The notes beneath the pieces are model-generated. The model saw nothing but the letters and a program-made list of their open reading frames with translations. It was not told where the DNA came from and did no database searches. Source: Patescibacteria group bacterium (GTDB lineage: Bacteria > Patescibacteriota > Patescibacteriia > Patescibacteriales > GWC2-42-12). Taken from it: DNA of 6,803 nt. The position numbers and the translations under genes are program-made. Of this stretch, positions 6,103-6,803 are shown piece by piece (the stretch's first letter is position 1; each line of letters starts with the position of its first letter). The stretch covers positions 1-6,803 of the forward strand of contig JAHJXD010000017.1 in the NCBI GenBank assembly GCA_018827685.1, in the 5' to 3' direction.

Positions 6103-6332
6103 ACAGCGACTTTTTCTTTAAATGACCTTAGCCACTCTAACTGAATCTCTGCCAATTTCTCTCCTACCATATCACCGTTTTTCACGCTCTCTATCAATTG
6201 TTCGCGCGTGAAACTTCCATCCGAACCTAAAGATATCATCGTATCTTTTGATAGAACCGACAAGCGAGCCATAACTAATTTACGCACATCTTCATCCGAC
6301 AATATTTTTTTTGTATTTTTATCTACGACCAT
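6099..6332 (-). CDS. Small conserved-looking hypothetical protein (77 aa), middle gene of the peptidase cassette
   Basis: I do not recognise a named family. The protein appears soluble and mostly helical, with no cysteine, signal peptide or membrane segment. Two parts are visible: an N-terminal segment (KILSDEDVRKLVMARLSVL) and, after a Gly/Ser-rich turn (SLGSDGS, about 37-43), a segment FTREQLIESVKNGDMVGEKL leading into a final helix (AEIQLEWLRSFKEKV). It begins 4 nt after the 60-aa gene and its TGA stop overlaps the ATG of the peptidase-like gene by 4 nt, so the three are almost certainly co-expressed. Given this coupling it may be a regulator, adaptor or substrate of the peptidase-like protein; that is inference from position only. 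Confidence 0.78.
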   Translation of the reverse strand: MVVDKNTKKILSDEDVRKLVMARLSVLSKDTMISLGSDGSFTREQLIESVKNGDMVGEKLAEIQLEWLRSFKEKVAV

Positions 6333-6336
6333 ATTA

Positions 6337-6519
6337 TTAAATAAATTTTAAATTTTCCAATTTTTCTAAAATTATTTTGGCTAACGGCGTATCTGAGATT
6401 ACTTCAATATAGGCTACATCCCAGGTAATAGGTCGACCATCCAAAACTAAAACAATCTCCTGCCTCACACCTATGGGCAAGTTTGCGTAAATTTTTAAAA
6501 ATTGTTCTTTATTTTCCAT
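6337..6519 (-). CDS. Small hypothetical protein (60 aa), first gene of the peptidase cassette
   Basis: The product is acidic, soluble-looking and lacks cysteine and signal sequences. The pattern is a short helix (ENKEQFLKIYANLP), a helix-strand region (GVRQEIVLVLDGRPITWDVAYIEV) and a C-terminal helix (TPLAKIILEKLENLKFI). The middle block with DG.PITW..AYIE looks like a conserved core rather than random coding sequence, and I have the impression of similar small proteins in Patescibacteria, but I cannot name the family. The ATG at 6519 lies six bases after a perfect TATAAT, so the mRNA probably begins at the start codon and no Shine-Dalgarno exists. It is the promoter-proximal gene of the cassette, and its TAA stop leaves 4 nt before the next ATG. 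Confidence 0.75.
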   Translation of the reverse strand: MENKEQFLKIYANLPIGVRQEIVLVLDGRPITWDVAYIEVISDTPLAKIILEKLENLKFI

Positions 6520-6525
6520 GTTTAT

Positions 6526-6554
6526 ATTATAGCAAAAAAATTATTATTTTTCCA
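6526..6554 (-). promoter_or_regulatory. Promoter of the peptidase cassette, predicted to give a leaderless mRNA
   Basis: On the minus strand a -35-like TGGAAA (6554-6549; four of six consensus bases), a 17-nt spacer ending in seven T residues and GC (6548-6532), and a perfect TATAAT (6531-6526) precede the ATG at 6519. Only six bases separate the -10 box from the ATG, so the start site should fall on or next to the A of the start codon. Confidence 0.65.
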
Positions 6555-6559
6555 TTTAA

Positions 6560-6571
6560 GGCGACAGTCCC
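6560..6571. repeat. Solitary copy of a MITE-like terminal repeat
   Basis: GGCGACAGTCCC differs in one base from the right terminus of the MITE (GGCCACAGTCCC, 1613-1624). No partner end is found in this window. Eleven of its bases (6561-6571) are bracketed by TTAAG at 6556-6560 and 6572-6576, which looks like a 5-bp target duplication around a remnant. It lies just upstream of the cassette's -35 element. Confidence 0.5.
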
Positions 6572-6678
6572 TTAAGCCGAGCCTGCTTTAATTTTTTGAT
6601 AAATTTAGCATATTCTTTTATCCAAATTGTTTTACTTATACTACCATGATATATCTATAAAATCAAGGTCGGCGCATC

Positions 6679-6732
6679 ACATCATCTAAAATGACACCAA
6701 GAGGCTCATTGATACATCATCTAAAAAGACAC
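6679..6732. repeat. Pair of 19-bp direct repeats, 35 bp apart
   Basis: ACATCATCTAAAATGACAC (6679-6697) and ACATCATCTAAAAAGACAC (6714-6732) differ at one position. A separation of 35 bp is close to, but not exactly, a whole number of helical turns. Repeated sites like this occur as transposase-binding sites near the ends of IS21/IS481-like elements, or as operator pairs. They lie 49 bp upstream of the plus-strand gene start at 6781. Confidence 0.75.
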
Positions 6733-6780
6733 TGAAATTTATGGTAATATATTGGGCTAATTATTAACCTAATATATTCT

Positions 6781-6803
6781 ATGAACATAGAAGCCAAAAA
6801 ACA
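6781..6803 (+). CDS. First codons of a plus-strand gene cut by the window edge; possibly a transposase
   Basis: An ATG at 6781 opens a frame reading MNIEAKK to the window end. A TAATAT hexamer (6770-6775) lies five bases before the ATG, the same near-leaderless layout as the promoters on the other strand, and no Shine-Dalgarno is seen. Seven residues cannot identify a protein. From memory the start resembles DDE/rve-type transposases of environmental bacteria, and the paired repeats upstream would fit an insertion-sequence end, but this is weak. Confidence 0.35.

Noticed and set aside
1..6803. CRISPR array, rRNA, complete tRNA or replication origin
   Set aside because: No regularly spaced repeat array of more than two units, no tRNA fold and no conserved rRNA segments were seen on either strand.

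Overview
The window looks like part of a low-GC genome of the Patescibacteria/CPR type, probably Parcubacteria-like. This is inferred from the strong AT bias, very short intergenic gaps, ATG starts without a clear Shine-Dalgarno, TATAAT boxes sitting almost on the start codon, and the style of the small conserved proteins. TGA ends both the response regulator and the 77-aa protein, so it acts as a stop here and the Gracilibacteria code (TGA = Gly) is unlikely. All recognisable genes are on the minus strand except a fragment at the extreme right end.

Positions 5321 down to about 1 (minus strand) hold one operon-like run. It begins with a single-domain CheY-like response regulator (4907-5305). 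A MacA/HlyD-type membrane fusion protein follows (3685-4894), broken by one extra base in an A10 run and also apparently lacking its second lipoyl half and beta-barrel. Next come a MacB/LolD-type ATPase (2895-3608) and a first FtsX/MacB-type permease (1624-2888), broken by a one-base loss. A second, intact permease (176-1498) and the N-terminus of an unidentified protein with a probable membrane anchor (1-150) complete the run. Together these would form a YknXYZ/MacAB-like tripartite exporter whose adaptor and first permease are damaged, either by real decay or by sequencing indels.

A 117-bp palindromic MITE (1508-1624) sits between the two permease genes. It has 12-bp perfect terminal inverted repeats and a 5-bp target duplication, TATTC. 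Removing it and one duplication restores a TAA-TCT-ATG gene junction, so the insertion pushed apart two genes that were 3 nt apart and rewrote the first gene's stop from TAA to TAG. A sequence matching 11 of 12 bases of its terminus occurs alone at 6560-6571.

Positions 6519 down to 5455 (minus strand) hold a compact three-gene cassette: a 60-aa protein, a 77-aa protein and a 215-aa protein with a caspase/gingipain-like (clan CD) His-Gly ... Ser-Cys signature. It is driven by a promoter placed so that the transcript should be leaderless. This is the least explained functional unit in the window.

The right end (6540-6780) has no convincing gene. It carries the solo MITE-like terminus, two 19-bp direct repeats 35 bp apart, and the first codons of a plus-strand gene at 6781.
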